A stretch of DNA of 12,885 bases. Origin: Peptostreptococcus sp. (GTDB lineage Bacteria > Bacillota > Clostridia > Peptostreptococcales > Peptostreptococcaceae). The notes below the pieces were generated by a model, which did not search any database, was not told the DNA's origin, and saw nothing but the letters and a program-made list of their open reading frames with translations. Positions 6,740 through 12,885 of this stretch are shown here, piece by piece. Every line of letters starts with the position of its first letter. Within the stretch, counting starts at the first letter, position 1. A program made the position numbers and the translations under genes. Location of the stretch: positions 1-12,885 of the forward strand of contig JAHHSS010000043.1 of the NCBI GenBank assembly GCA_020025095.1, written 5' to 3'.

Positions 6740-7834
6740 TTATATTCTCTTCCATTGAATAGATCTAATTATCATTATTATTAATAAGCCAAGACCAACA
6801 TACCCATTAAGTACATAAACAATATTTACAAGCGAATCAAACTTTAAAATTAAACCTATTATAGCTCCTACTACACCAAGTACTATGGCTAAAATTTTGA
6901 ATTTTTTAGTTTTTTCCTCTGCAAACCTTGCTATAACAGACCATAATAATGGAACTGATGTTGTATATATTCCTAAAAGAATAATTATAGAAAATACATT
7001 CGCTAACATAGGATGTATTTTTCCTGCTAATATAAGAGTTGGAATTTGAGTTCCTCTAAGACTACCTATTGAAAAGAATATTCCTAGAGTCATTAGTAAA
7101 ACTGCTAAAGAAAATCCAGCTGCGCCACTAAATGCACCTAATTTTCCTTCTTTATCACTATTTGCGCTAGCACCTATCTGACCAAGAAAAGCAGCTAGCC
7201 ATAACATACAGAAACCTACATACGAACCAGCAGCTAAAAACCAATTTGTGGAAGCTACTTTAATTTCCTTATTAGCAACAAGATCATGTATTATCTTCGG
7301 AGCTTCTTTAGCTCCATCAAGATTAGTAAAAATACTCACTGCTCCAACAAATATAGCTATTATAACTATTACAGGACCTATATTTCCTATAACTTCTACT
7401 ATCCTATTTAAACCGAATAAAACTGTTATAACAGCAAGTGATGCCATTAAAATTCCTCCTACATAAGGAGACCATCCGTAATGTTGTGAAGTAGTTGCAC
7501 CTGCTCCACCAATCATTACTGTGAATGAAAGAAATATAAAAAAAATAGAAAAGTAATCATAAAAGGTTCCCAATGTTTTTCCACAATAGTATCTATAAAT
7601 GTCATTTGGAGTTGAAAATTTATTGTTGTAGCCTGCAGATATAAAACTTATTCCAACATAACTTAGCAAAATAAAGGTTGCCAAAACACCTAAGATACCT
7701 TTATACCCCCATGCTGCAAAATATTGCATGACTTCTTGTCCTGTTGCAAATCCTGAGCCTATTAAGAGGGCTATAAATGCCCCAGCATAATTTACCACCT
7801 TACTAAGCTTTACCACTTCGTTAGCATTCTTCAT
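6740..7834 (-). CDS. YkvI-family membrane transporter (APC superfamily fold)
   Basis: Integral membrane protein of 364 aa with about ten hydrophobic segments. The start ATG at 7832-7834 follows GGGAGAGG by 5 nt. The first segment contains GSGFATGQE (residues 26-34), matching the glycine-rich unwound helix 1 that binds substrate in LeuT/APC-fold transporters and typical of the YkvI family. Further segments lie at about 48-67, 94-112, 124-142, 146-169, 197-220, 235-256, 277-302, 312-331 and 338-357. The family has no well-established substrate. The gene is last in an operon with a substrate-specific Stickland reductase, so import of that substrate (or export of an amine product) is the natural inference. 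A GC-rich hairpin just upstream may lower its expression relative to the enzyme genes. Symport with Na+ or H+ is possible but not shown. Confidence 0.8.
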   Translation of the reverse strand: MKNANEVVKLSKVVNYAGAFIALLIGSGFATGQEVMQYFAAWGYKGILGVLATFILLSYVGISFISAGYNNKFSTPNDIYRYYCGKTLGTFYDYFSIFFIFLSFTVMIGGAGATTSQHYGWSPYVGGILMASLAVITVLFGLNRIVEVIGNIGPVIVIIAIFVGAVSIFTNLDGAKEAPKIIHDLVANKEIKVASTNWFLAAGSYVGFCMLWLAAFLGQIGASANSDKEGKLGAFSGAAGFSLAVLLMTLGIFFSIGSLRGTQIPTLILAGKIHPMLANVFSIIILLGIYTTSVPLLWSVIARFAEEKTKKFKILAIVLGVVGAIIGLILKFDSLVNIVYVLNGYVGLGLLIIMIIRSIQWKRI

Positions 7835-7851
7835 AAAATCCTCTCCCTTTG

Positions 7852-7884
7852 TAAATAAACGGGGACAGATATTACTGGCCCCGT
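7852..7884 (-). terminator. Intra-operon hairpin (attenuator or processing site)
   Basis: ACGGGG (7859-7864) pairs with CCCCGT (7879-7884); after one mismatch CAG/CTG extends the stem around a six-base loop. On the minus strand it is followed by TTATTTAC, a weak T tract, then the ribosome site of the transporter gene. Its GC richness stands out in AT-rich intergenic DNA. It could be a leaky terminator or a stem protecting the upstream mRNA end. Confidence 0.55.
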
Positions 7885-7930
7885 CTTCATATATTATAAA
7901 TAATTTACTTCTCTGTAGGCCTTTTAAAAT

Positions 7931-9226
7931 TTAGAACATTGTAGGTTTATCTACATCTGTAGACAAAGCCTCTATAGCTCTATCTACTAATGAATTTCTC
8001 AACAAAATCTCTTTTTCACCTTTTTCTGGATTACCTACTGGATAAGGTATAGCTACTGTTGGAACTATTCTATTGGCACCAACTGATTTCGATATTGTAA
8101 CAATTGTAGCCATATGTACAATTGGAATACCATATCTTTCAATTTCTTTAACAATCGTTGCACCGCAACGAGTACAAGTGCCTCATGTAGAAGTTAGAAT
8201 AACGCCATCTACACCAGCATCTTTTAACTCTTGCCCCATCTCCTTACCAAAAGTAATAGAATTTCCTATTGCCGTACCTGTTCCCGTAGTAGTGTAGAAC
8301 ATATCAAATACTTTTCCAATTTTCCCCTCTTTTTCCAGCATTTTCAAAGAATCTAGTGGAACAACTCTATTAGGATCTTCATTTGCATATACTGGGTCAT
8401 ATCCACCATGTATTGTACAATAATCTCCTTTTAAAGTATCTATATTGGAAACATCGTATTTGCCCCATTTCTGAGCTGATGCTGACTGAATTCTATCTGG
8501 ATTGCCTAGTGGAACTATTCCCCCTGAAGTAACAAGTGCGATAGTAGCCTTTGACATATCCTTTATTGCAGGAGCTGGATCAACAGTATCAAATACTGGC
8601 ATTGGAAGTTCTGTTTCAAATTCTTCACAATTTAATCTCTTCATCAACAAATCAACTGCTCTCTGAGCCCCTGTCTTTTCAGAAAATACTGTCAATCGTT
8701 TTCCTTGAGCAAAATAATTGTCAATATCAGGTTTTAGAACTTCACCTTTTAATAGTTTTGCACTTATATTCGCCATTATCGGAAGTGCTTTTCTCATATT
8801 TGCAGCTGAATCGGCAGTTTTTGCCACATAAGCTACTTTTCTAGTTTCTTCAAGACCTGGATTTTCTTGATACATACCTGATACTACAGGAATGCCTATT
8901 TCTTTAGAGAAAAATTCTGCTACTCCCTGGCATGCCATTCCATAACGACCTGCATTGAATGCTGGTCCTGCAACAACAAGATCTGGTTTTATTTCATCAT
9001 TTATCTTTTTTAAAAAAGCTACTGCTTCATCCTTATTTTCGTTAAAATAGTTATCTCCGCATATTACAGTCGCAACCACTTCACCTACTCCAGATAATTT
9101 TTCATTATAGGCTGCCGCTGGACCTATTGCTTCTTTTTTTAGTATAGGAGGTATATCTGCCTTTTCTTCTCCTCCTATCTGCCCAAAGAACTGATTTAGA
9201 TAGTATAAGATTTTCTTATTTGACAT
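7931..9226 (-). CDS. Selenocysteine-containing substrate-specific reductase subunit (GrdB/GrdF/GrdH family)
   Basis: Selenoprotein subunit of protein B of a glycine/sarcosine/betaine reductase. It cleaves the C-N bond of an activated glycine derivative and passes a carboxymethyl group to selenoprotein A. TGA at 8183-8185 is read as selenocysteine (residue 348) in STST-like context ILTST-U-GTCTRCGATIVKEIE, the U-x-x-C-x-x-C motif of the family. The frame stays open for 83 more residues ending DKPTMF, giving 431 aa, close to the usual size of about 436. The N-terminal LNQFFGQIGGEEKADIPP is also typical. The start ATG at 9224-9226 has AAGGAGGG six nt upstream; an ATG two codons earlier abuts that site. 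The ribosome site directly follows the stop of the preceding gene, implying coupled translation. The substrate cannot be resolved between glycine, sarcosine, betaine or another. Confidence 0.92.
8156..8170 (-). promoter_or_regulatory. Candidate bacterial SECIS hairpin
   Basis: Starting 12 nt after the TGA, the mRNA reads CGUUGC-GGU-GCAACG, a 6-bp stem with GGU at the tip, extendable outward by weaker pairs. Bacterial SECIS elements lie immediately 3' of the UGA inside the coding sequence and display G and U in the apical loop for SelB. Distance and loop fit. The stem also encodes conserved residues RCGAT, so conservation alone does not prove RNA function. Confidence 0.65.
8183..8185 (-). other. 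In-frame TGA selenocysteine codon
   Basis: TGA interrupts the reductase reading frame at exactly the family's selenocysteine position, between ILTST and GTCTRC. The downstream frame continues with family-conserved sequence, so this is recoding and not a pseudogene stop. Confidence 0.93.
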
Positions 9227-9238
9227 TTTCATCCCTCC

Positions 9239-10525
9239 TTAATATAATTCTACAGTTGCATTATGTGTACCAATTTCAGAAGTAGAACCTATAATTGCAT
9301 TTAATTCACACTTCATTGTTCCATCTTCAGGATTATAAGCACCAGCCCATCCACCTGCTATATTTGCAACTGCTTCTGGATCACCTAATATTCTATCTGC
9401 CTTTCCAAGCTCTACAACATGAGAAACATTTCCTGTAGATATAACTGCAACTGCCTCTTTAGATATATCTGTAAGAGGTTGGCTCATTCCATCCCAACCA
9501 GAGCATTCATCTGTAACAAGAACTGATTTTATACCATGCTTTTCAATTCTTGAACATATCATCACAAGATCAGAATCTGGATTTCCATAACCTTCTTCAG
9601 ATACTATAACCCCATCTGCTCCAAGAACCTTACACAATTTAGCTGTATAGTCACAAGATACAAATTTTCCGTCTAAAGTAGTTTTTTCAGGAACAAGAAC
9701 AACACCTAAGAAATTTATTTCTTTTCCGTGAAGTTTATAAAGTTCTTTTATTATTGCATTGTTTTGATGCTGATAAGTTGTAATTTTATCACACGCTGCA
9801 ACACAGTTACCACTTATTACAGCTCCATCTAGTTCTTCGTTAGGATGCATAAAAGTTGGCAATATATGAGCTGAATCTACACCGTATATATAACTTGCAT
9901 GTAATAGTCCCTGAGATATCAGCATCTCTACATATACAACTTTAGGAAGATTAGGATACTTTTCAGTTTCATCGTCGTTATCTCCCATTTCAAATATTTC
10001 TACATCCTTATGTTCAATGTCTTTTGCTGCCATACCAACTATTTCAGATGCTCTTAGACCAACCACTCTACAAGCTTCTTCGTGTTCGTGAGGATCTAAT
10101 CCGTCGACTACACTTATGTCTACTACTATATTATTTGTTTTAGAAAACGGAGTCCATTTAGCTCCCTCACCCCACATGTCAATTATACCTTCTTGGAAAC
10201 CTACTATATCTCCAATAGTTACAATCGCAGCACCATCTAAAATATTTACTATTCCATTTCCTAGCTGCGCCACATCTGAAGTTACACCTGCAAAACCTGA
10301 TGGTCCTTCAACTTTGTATCTAGGCTGAATAACATCCTTAACCGGTATTATTCTTACTTTTTCGCCAGGTTTTGCTAAATCAATTTTAATGTCCTTTACA
10401 TTTGGAACCTTTTTTAGTTCTGAAATAATTGAATCTCTGTCAAGTACTAATCTTGTACCCTCTACCTTTGTCTCACTTCCAAATTCAACGTCATTGATTG
10501 GAATTTTTCTAAGTTCTAGTTTCAA
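9239..10525 (-). CDS. Pyruvoyl-type reductase proprotein (GrdE/GrdG/GrdI family)
   Basis: Proprotein giving the alpha and beta subunits of protein B of a glycine/sarcosine/betaine reductase. The pyruvoyl group formed by self-cleavage binds the substrate amine as a Schiff base. The preferred start is the TTG at 10523-10525, 8 nt after GAAGGGG. It yields MKLELRKIPI, the typical N-terminus, and 428 aa, matching GrdE as I recall it. A GTG three codons earlier overlaps the ribosome site. The cleavage site is N240-C241 in ISGNCVAACDK, where C241 becomes the pyruvoyl group. GFQEGIIDM, SKTNN, YQHQNN and EEGYGNPDSDLVM are further family signatures. From memory, the C-terminal part looks closer to sarcosine/betaine-type than to glycine-type subunits, but I would not assign the substrate on that. 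It lies 15 nt after the grdX-like gene and just before the selenoprotein gene. Confidence 0.9.
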   Translation of the reverse strand: MKLELRKIPINDVEFGSETKVEGTRLVLDRDSIISELKKVPNVKDIKIDLAKPGEKVRIIPVKDVIQPRYKVEGPSGFAGVTSDVAQLGNGIVNILDGAAIVTIGDIVGFQEGIIDMWGEGAKWTPFSKTNNIVVDISVVDGLDPHEHEEACRVVGLRASEIVGMAAKDIEHKDVEIFEMGDNDDETEKYPNLPKVVYVEMLISQGLLHASYIYGVDSAHILPTFMHPNEELDGAVISGNCVAACDKITTYQHQNNAIIKELYKLHGKEINFLGVVLVPEKTTLDGKFVSCDYTAKLCKVLGADGVIVSEEGYGNPDSDLVMICSRIEKHGIKSVLVTDECSGWDGMSQPLTDISKEAVAVISTGNVSHVVELGKADRILGDPEAVANIAGGWAGAYNPEDGTMKCELNAIIGSTSEIGTHNATVELY

Positions 10526-10540
10526 TACATTCACCCCTTC

Positions 10541-11011
10541 TTATGCTTTACTAATACACCTTACGAAACCATTTTCTTTAATTGCAGATATAGTTAAATC
10601 ATAATCTATGATTTCATAATCTTTTTTATTTTTTACATCAATATTTCTTTTCCCTATTATTAGTTCATATTTCTGAATGCTTTCATCAATTATTCTTAGT
10701 GAATCCTCATCTAATGAAGCAGGATTTGATGATACTAAGATTGTTCTGATAGGAGAGTAGATCATCCTTATGCTGGCTGGCAATGGAAAAGATATTATTT
10801 TATAACCACTATAAATCATATCCCTTGTTTTTATTAATACTTCTCTAAATTCTCCATCTACAAAAATAGATTTTGGAAATTCACTTTTTATCATTGGATT
10901 ATTAGTTATTACTAAAAAATCACTTGAAAAATCAATCTCATTTTTGAAATTTTCGACAAGGCCAAGAGTATATTTTTTATCAAGAAGTTTTTTTTCAATA
11001 CAATTTAACAT
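10541..11011 (-). CDS. grdX: GrdX-like protein
   Basis: Small, probably soluble protein of 156 aa resembling GrdX, a protein of unknown function encoded at the head of many glycine reductase operons. The start ATG follows GGGGGAG by 5 nt. The core runs from ITNNPMI (residues 35-41) through FVDGEFREVLIKTRDMI (50-66) and IISFPLP (72-78) to TILVSSNPASLDEDSLRIID (90-109), the pattern I associate with the family. About 30 residues precede the core and a Lys/Asp-rich tail follows it, so it may be longer than standard GrdX. No catalytic motif or membrane segment is visible. It is the first gene of the four-gene operon, which supports a role specific to this reductase. The family call is moderately sure; its function is not known. 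Confidence 0.7.
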   Translation of the reverse strand: MLNCIEKKLLDKKYTLGLVENFKNEIDFSSDFLVITNNPMIKSEFPKSIFVDGEFREVLIKTRDMIYSGYKIISFPLPASIRMIYSPIRTILVSSNPASLDEDSLRIIDESIQKYELIIGKRNIDVKNKKDYEIIDYDLTISAIKENGFVRCISKA

Positions 11012-11039
11012 TTAACTCCCCCTTTTTTATCAGTCTATC

Positions 11040-11051
11040 AGTTACGTAACT
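11040..11051. promoter_or_regulatory. 12-bp palindrome at the inferred start point of the reductase operon
   Basis: AGTTACGTAACT is a perfect palindrome lying right after the candidate -10 box, across the expected transcription start. Its position suits a repressor operator. On the minus strand it is followed by the direct repeat ACTGATAGACTGATA just before the ribosome site. The regulator is unknown. Confidence 0.4.
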
Positions 11052-11054
11052 TTA

Positions 11055-11060
11055 ATTATA
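11055..11060 (-). promoter_or_regulatory. Candidate -10 box of the reductase operon
   Basis: TATAAT on the minus strand, 44 nt before the grdX-like start codon. No good -35 hexamer lies 17 nt upstream; that position falls inside a tandem AAATTTATAA repeat, suggesting an activator-assisted promoter. I saw no sigma-54 -24/-12 pair here. Confidence 0.4.
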
Positions 11061-11159
11061 ATAAGCCTATATTGTTATAAATTTGCTTATAAATTTATTC
11101 AAGTATAAAATCTAAAAAAGTCTTTATTTAATATATATTTTTTATACTTTAAGGCTTAT
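11061..11159. repeat. Nested inverted repeats upstream of the reductase promoter
   Basis: ATAAGCCT (11061-11068) pairs with AGGCTTAT (11152-11159), and inside it AAGTATAAAA (11101-11110) pairs with TTTTATACTT (11140-11149). The 8-bp outer arm abuts the candidate -10 box. The arrangement is symmetrical over 99 bp and could bend or loop the upstream DNA; no factor is assigned. Confidence 0.35.
11075..11096 (-). repeat. Tandem 10-bp repeat in the -35 region of the reductase operon
   Basis: TTATAAATTT occurs twice, at 11075-11084 and 11087-11096, a 12-bp period. On the minus strand it reads AAATTTATAA twice and covers the place where a -35 box would be. It may bind an activator; AT-rich chance repetition is possible. 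Confidence 0.35.
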
Positions 11160-11230
11160 ATTCATTACTTTATCTATCTTTTGTTTAATAATATCAAATT
11201 TATAACTAGCATAAAAGTTGTTATTCCAAC

Positions 11231-11254
11231 AATTTTTGAAATTATCCGAAAATT
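11231..11254. promoter_or_regulatory. Candidate CodY-binding site upstream of the reductase operon
   Basis: AATTATCCGAAAATT (11240-11254) matches the CodY consensus AATTTTCWGAAAATT at 13 of 15 positions. It is preceded by and overlaps a second, looser AATTTTTGAAATT (11231-11243), and overlapping motifs are common at CodY targets. CodY represses amino-acid metabolism genes when branched-chain amino acids and GTP are plentiful. The site lies about 170-200 bp upstream of the candidate -10. Confidence 0.45.
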
Positions 11255-11402
11255 TTAAGAATAAAAATTCATTTAAAATCTCTCTACGCTTTGCAATTGT
11301 AACATTATATGTATTTTATATGATTTTTATTAAAATTTATTTTTCTATTTGTTTTATAAATAACGAGTATAGTTTAAGTGTATTACATTTTTAAAGCTAA
11401 TA

Positions 11403-11438
11403 AGAAAGAAAAATAGCAGCCACAAAAGTGACTGCTAT
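11403..11438 (-). terminator. Rho-independent terminator after the Gate-domain protein
   Basis: ATAGCAGCCAC (11413-11423) pairs with GTGACTGCTAT (11428-11438) over 11 bp (one G-T wobble) around an AAAA loop. Read on the minus strand it is followed by TTTTTCTTTC. It lies 49 nt past the stop codon. Confidence 0.85.
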
Positions 11439-11487
11439 ATATATACTTTGTATGATTAAGATAATGTATTTATATAAATATACTATC

Positions 11488-12666
11488 TTAATGAATTAAC
11501 AATATAAATAGGAAATGTGAAGCAATACCTGCAACAAGTCCTCCAATAGTATGAGACACTATAGCCTTACTTGCAAGCTCTCTAGAATTTAAAGCATCCA
11601 TCATTCCGATGTGAGTACTTAAATATCCTGACCAACACATACCCATTGCAGTAAATACTGCTATATCGTTAGGTGTTATTATGTTATTTTGTATAAAATT
11701 AGGAACCATAGACATTGCAGCACCAACTGCACCTAATGAAGTTACAGGGAATGCAATTGCTTCCGGTGATTTAAATCCGAATAGTGGCTTAACTATGAAT
11801 GATATTTTTTCACCTAAATAAGGTAATAACTTAATTCCTTCATAAGCTGCACCTGTATAAGATCCGTCTTTTGATGGTCCAAATGTTAACATCATAACCA
11901 ATGTACATACAATCAATACTCCAGGTATAATTGCCATACCCATATCTACACCGTTTTTACCACCTTCTAACAGCGCATCAAGCACTCTCTGGAATATATT
12001 ACCTTCTCTTACATATCTTATTTCTCCGATTACTTCAGCATCTATCACAGCATCATCTACTTCATCGCTTTCGCTAATCTTATAGAAATCATTTGCTTCC
12101 GCACCATAGTACTTCTTAGTTTTAGATATCATCAATCTAACACTTACAATACTTCCTATAACCGCACCCAAATTACCGATTAAGGCTGGAGCTATGTATT
12201 CTCTCCCCTGAGCAATCATGAATGTAGTAAGTATCAAACCCATACCATATGATGTTCCTAAGTTACAAAGAGCAGGAACCTGATATTTTCTGAAGTACTG
12301 AGTAAAAGTTTTATCCTTTGCAAACGATATTATAGCTGGGTTGTCAGATAAATACGTTGCCAAAACACCAGTTATACTCGCACCAGGCATACCATATAAC
12401 GGTTTCATCAACGGAGCAAATATTTTGTTTATAAGAGATATGGCACCAAACTCAGATAAAAGACCACTTATTGCACCTGCTAGTACCGCCATCGCCATAA
12501 TCAAGAATACAGTTTGTAGTAATAAGTCATGAGCAGTACTCATCATTGTCTTAAACATGTTACCTACACCCATGATATGACCTACCCACGCAAATCCTCC
12601 TATAAAGATTACCAAGAAGACAAAAGTCTCCAGCGAAATGGCTTTTACTTTCTTCCGTCCATCCAT
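11488..12666 (-). CDS. Membrane protein with two Gate (nucleoside-recognition) domains
   Basis: Integral membrane protein of 392 aa. The start ATG at 12664-12666 follows AGGAAGG by 9 nt. Hydrophobic segments lie at about 13-33, 48-70, 98-116, 136-152, 158-181, 243-262, 303-322, 334-352 and 368-391. A charged, acidic cytoplasmic loop (about 183-225) separates two halves. The halves look like a degenerate repeat: FAPLMKPLYGMPGASITG (83-100) in the first matches IVKPLFGFKSPEAIAFPVTS (291-310) in the second. This duplicated arrangement fits the Gate / nucleoside-recognition domain family related to sporulation proteins SpmA and SpmB. The family is named after nucleoside transporters, but substrates of stand-alone members are mostly unproven, so I assign none. 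It has its own promoter and terminator and is not in the reductase operon. Confidence 0.8.
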   Translation of the reverse strand: MDGRKKVKAISLETFVFLVIFIGGFAWVGHIMGVGNMFKTMMSTAHDLLLQTVFLIMAMAVLAGAISGLLSEFGAISLINKIFAPLMKPLYGMPGASITGVLATYLSDNPAIISFAKDKTFTQYFRKYQVPALCNLGTSYGMGLILTTFMIAQGREYIAPALIGNLGAVIGSIVSVRLMISKTKKYYGAEANDFYKISESDEVDDAVIDAEVIGEIRYVREGNIFQRVLDALLEGGKNGVDMGMAIIPGVLIVCTLVMMLTFGPSKDGSYTGAAYEGIKLLPYLGEKISFIVKPLFGFKSPEAIAFPVTSLGAVGAAMSMVPNFIQNNIITPNDIAVFTAMGMCWSGYLSTHIGMMDALNSRELASKAIVSHTIGGLVAGIASHFLFILLIH

Positions 12667-12687
12667 AATATTATACCTTCCTTTCTC

Positions 12688-12755
12688 GCTTTGCAGGTTA
12701 AATAATATTTTTTTAATTTTTATTTATTTTTTTATTGCAAATTATAATGCAAAGC
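12688..12755 (-). promoter_or_regulatory. Competing inverted repeats in the Gate-gene leader
   Basis: On the mRNA, GCUUUGCA (12748-12755) can pair with UGCAAAGC (12688-12695), which sits about 7 nt before the ribosome site. Its UUGCA part can instead pair with the nearby UGCAA (12735-12739) across an 8-nt loop. The same TTGCAAATTATAATGCAA (12735-12752) could equally be a DNA operator just downstream of the start point. It matches no riboswitch class I recognise. Confidence 0.3.
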
Positions 12756-12766
12756 TTTTTTTTTAT

Positions 12767-12795
12767 ATTATAACTTTTTTTAACATTTTTTTCAA
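12767..12795 (-). promoter_or_regulatory. Promoter of the Gate-domain protein gene
   Basis: On the minus strand TTGAAA (12790-12795) and TATAAT (12767-12772) are separated by 17 nt, a near-consensus sigma-A promoter. The transcript would start near 12760, leaving a leader of about 95 nt. Confidence 0.65.
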
Positions 12796-12885
12796 CTTAT
12801 TTTTAATATTTTATTGTCAAAGTCGGAATCAATATATATTTAATAGTAATGTTAAATTGTAGATAATTGACATATTAATTTATAC

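Larger units (their letters stand above)
11012..11487. other. Intergenic region upstream of the reductase operon
   Basis: This 476-bp AT-rich stretch has no supportable gene. It holds the candidate promoter and operator (11040-11060), tandem and nested repeats (11061-11159), a CodY-like site (11231-11254) and the terminator of the upstream membrane-protein gene (11403-11438). I looked for glycine-riboswitch-like structured GC-rich elements and saw none. Confidence 0.65.

Noticed and set aside
8183..9232. Truncated or frameshifted reductase pseudogene ending at 8183
   Set aside because: The frame after the TGA is open and family-like, and TGA is at the selenocysteine position, so it is one recoded gene. 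The small ORF at 7931-8113 is its C-terminus.
10523..10534. GTG at 10532-10534 as start of the pyruvoyl proprotein
   Set aside because: It lies within the ribosome site. TTG at 10523-10525 has proper spacing and gives the family-typical N-terminus and length.
11012..11487. Glycine riboswitch or sigma-54 promoter upstream of the reductase operon
   Set aside because: No GC-rich structured aptamer pattern and no TGGC-N-TTGC type -24/-12 pair was found in this AT-rich region.
12638..12862. 74-aa plus-strand ORF at the right edge
   Set aside because: Its composition is Phe/Ile/Tyr/Asn from AT-rich leader DNA, and it overlaps the start of the Gate-domain gene and its promoter.

Overview
The window is low-GC DNA with clostridial Shine-Dalgarno sites, cell-wall-binding-2 (CWB2) repeats on a secreted L,D-transpeptidase, and a UGA-containing selenoprotein of Stickland amino-acid reduction. 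Together these point to an anaerobic, amino-acid-fermenting firmicute of the Peptostreptococcaceae (Clostridioides difficile or a close relative). This is inferred from gene content, not from a search. No insertion sequence, tRNA, rRNA or CRISPR array was seen.

Layout. 229-1422 (-): iron-type alcohol dehydrogenase with its own promoter, a Rex-like operator over the -35 and a terminator. 1676-3796 (-): secreted CWB2/L,D-transpeptidase cell-wall enzyme. 4187-5547 (+): thyA-folA, a two-gene thymidylate/folate operon. 5693-6349 (-): Crp/Fnr-family regulator, convergent with folA across a 20-bp hairpin. 6740-11011 (-): a four-gene operon, read from the right, of grdX-like gene, pyruvoyl-type reductase subunit (GrdE/GrdG/GrdI family), selenocysteine-containing reductase subunit (GrdB/GrdF/GrdH family) and YkvI-family transporter. 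11488-12666 (-): membrane protein with two Gate (nucleoside-recognition) domains.

The four-gene operon is the most interesting part. It encodes only the substrate-specific 'protein B' of a glycine-reductase-type system plus a membrane transporter. GrdA, GrdC, GrdD and thioredoxin genes are absent here, so the shared selenoprotein A and acetyl-phosphate-forming protein C would have to come from elsewhere in the genome. The selenoprotein reads through an in-frame TGA at 8183-8185, with a strong hairpin 12 nt downstream. A standard-code gene caller would cut it into a 3'-truncated gene and a small orphan ORF. The substrate (glycine, sarcosine, betaine or another N-substituted glycine) cannot be fixed from this window. 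The YkvI-type rather than betaine-type (BCCT) transporter makes the substrate worth testing.

Regulation visible in the DNA fits fermentative metabolism: a Rex-like redox operator at adh, a CodY-like site upstream of the reductase operon, a palindrome and tandem repeats at the reductase promoter, and a hairpin between the selenoprotein and the transporter that may reduce transporter expression.
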